This document shows, piece by piece, positions 63,624 through 64,000 of a stretch of DNA of 64,000 nt. How positions within the stretch are numbered: position 1 is the stretch's first letter; each line of letters begins with the position of its first letter. Under the pieces are notes generated by a model, which did no database searches, was not told the origin of the DNA, and saw nothing but the letters and a program-made list of their open reading frames with translations. The DNA comes from Pedobacter westerhofensis (GTDB lineage: Bacteria; Bacteroidota; Bacteroidia; Sphingobacteriales; Sphingobacteriaceae): the NCBI RefSeq assembly GCF_900182595.1, contig NZ_FXTN01000013.1:1-64000 (forward strand), given 5' to 3'. The position numbers and the translations under genes are program-made.

Positions 63624-64000
63624 TTAATTGATCTCTTTGGAAATAAAGTTGTAAACCAGCAAAGCATTGCCCTCGCCATCCACATCTTTGTCCCGATATA
63701 CCCCCAGGCGCATGGTAGTAGCAGTAAGGGAAATGATCTCATAATATGACCAGTTGATTCCGCTGATCCCATTCTTTGCTGGCTTATATCCTCTCAAAAT
63801 TGTGCCGCCGGTAATGGTCAGCCGTTTCTTTAAAAGGTTTAGTGACCAGGATCCTGTTTGTGTGATATTCCCTTCCATCGGTTTTACGGCTTTAAAGCCG
63901 GGCCCGCCTACCAGGCCAAATGTCATTACCCCATAATCGCCCTTAGCCATGTTATCGGGATAAATCCCCTGCCCGGCATCCCACCACACTGTGCTGAAAT
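63624..64000 (-). CDS. Hypothetical beta-rich protein, C-terminal part (partial)
   Basis: The frame is open to the window edge (reading FSTVWWDAGQG before any start), so the 5' end lies outside. The visible 125 residues have beta-strand periodicity: GDYGVMTFGLVGG, TQTGSWSLNLLKKRLTITGG, YEIISLTATTMRLGVYRDKD and NALLVYNFISKEI. The G-x-W-x-L and I-x-x-L-T-x-x-x-M pattern resembles lipocalin-like Bacteroidota surface proteins. No family could be assigned. A start at GTG 63989 is unlikely because coding continues upstream. Confidence 0.6.
   Translation of the reverse strand, partial: FSTVWWDAGQGIYPDNMAKGDYGVMTFGLVGGPGFKAVKPMEGNITQTGSWSLNLLKKRLTITGGTILRGYKPAKNGISGINWSYYEIISLTATTMRLGVYRDKDVDGEGNALLVYNFISKEIN

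Noticed and set aside
1..64000. tRNA, rRNA, integrase or phage genes
   Set aside because: No cloverleaf-like sequence, rRNA segment or phage structural gene was seen in the intergenic regions; the only mobile-element sign is at the left edge.

Overview
The window looks like a chromosomal segment of a Bacteroidota species, most likely Sphingobacteriaceae (Pedobacter-like). The grounds are a SusC/SusD pair, HmuY-type heme capture, DUF6266 proteins, Bacteroidota lipoprotein signals, Bacteroidota-type promoters (TTG, about 20 nt, TAnnTTTG) and moderate GC. This is inferred from gene content, not from a marker gene. I saw no rRNA, tRNA, CRISPR array or prophage.

Layout. 0-3 kb: a worn edge. The left end of an IS3-like element appears to cut an HxlR regulator gene, and a Crp/Fnr regulator is split by an in-frame TAG ahead of two oxidoreductase genes. 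3-5 kb: a 206-bp imperfect palindrome, then two adjacent DUF6266 genes; the second needs a -1 frameshift at a perfect A_AAA_AAG slippery heptamer. 5-11.5 kb: a LytS/LytTR-type two-component pair, small regulators, a secreted fusion of a PI-PLC/GDPD-like domain with alkaline phosphatase, and an AraC regulator. 11.6-29.3 kb: a minus-strand amino-sugar utilisation locus with two GH20 hexosaminidases, a fasciclin/DNRLRE/CSPG-like lipoprotein, SusD, SusC, a GH16-like lipoprotein, a CBM9-like protein, an MFS sugar transporter fused to an ApbE flavin transferase, LacI, NagB and NagA. Four copies of a GTGTACGTACCCG-like palindrome lie before its transcription units and are the likely LacI operators. 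29.3-33 kb: a secreted PHP phosphoesterase-like protein, a universal stress protein and a PiT phosphate transporter, probably one unit.

33-36.6 kb: unknown proteins, a DUF421 membrane protein, a DoxX-like protein and an outer-membrane barrel behind a perfect 23-bp terminator stem. 36.7-41.4 kb: an inducible-mutagenesis-like cassette, with a small XRE repressor divergent from dinB and a DnaE-type polymerase with a degenerate PHP site; two matching 19-bp palindromes sit between them. 41.5-44.8 kb: two histidine kinases. 45.9-53 kb: a complete heme uptake operon in the order hmuR-hmuY-hmuT-hmuU-hmuV-hmuS with a Fur-like box. 53.5-59.6 kb: a four-gene signalling operon (frameshifted CheB-CheR-PAS fusion, PAS/HisKA_3 kinase, free CheB, LuxR-type response regulator) with no receptors or flagellar genes nearby. 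60-64 kb: YceI, a patch of hairpins with an 11-bp tandem repeat, and a nucleotide-sugar dehydrogenase/epimerase pair that probably starts a polysaccharide locus.

The strongest points for a second look are the transporter-ApbE fusion inside the GlcNAc regulon, the shared LacI operator, the slippery heptamer in the DUF6266 gene, and the receptor-less CheB/CheR operon. No wholly new defence or mobile system could be identified.
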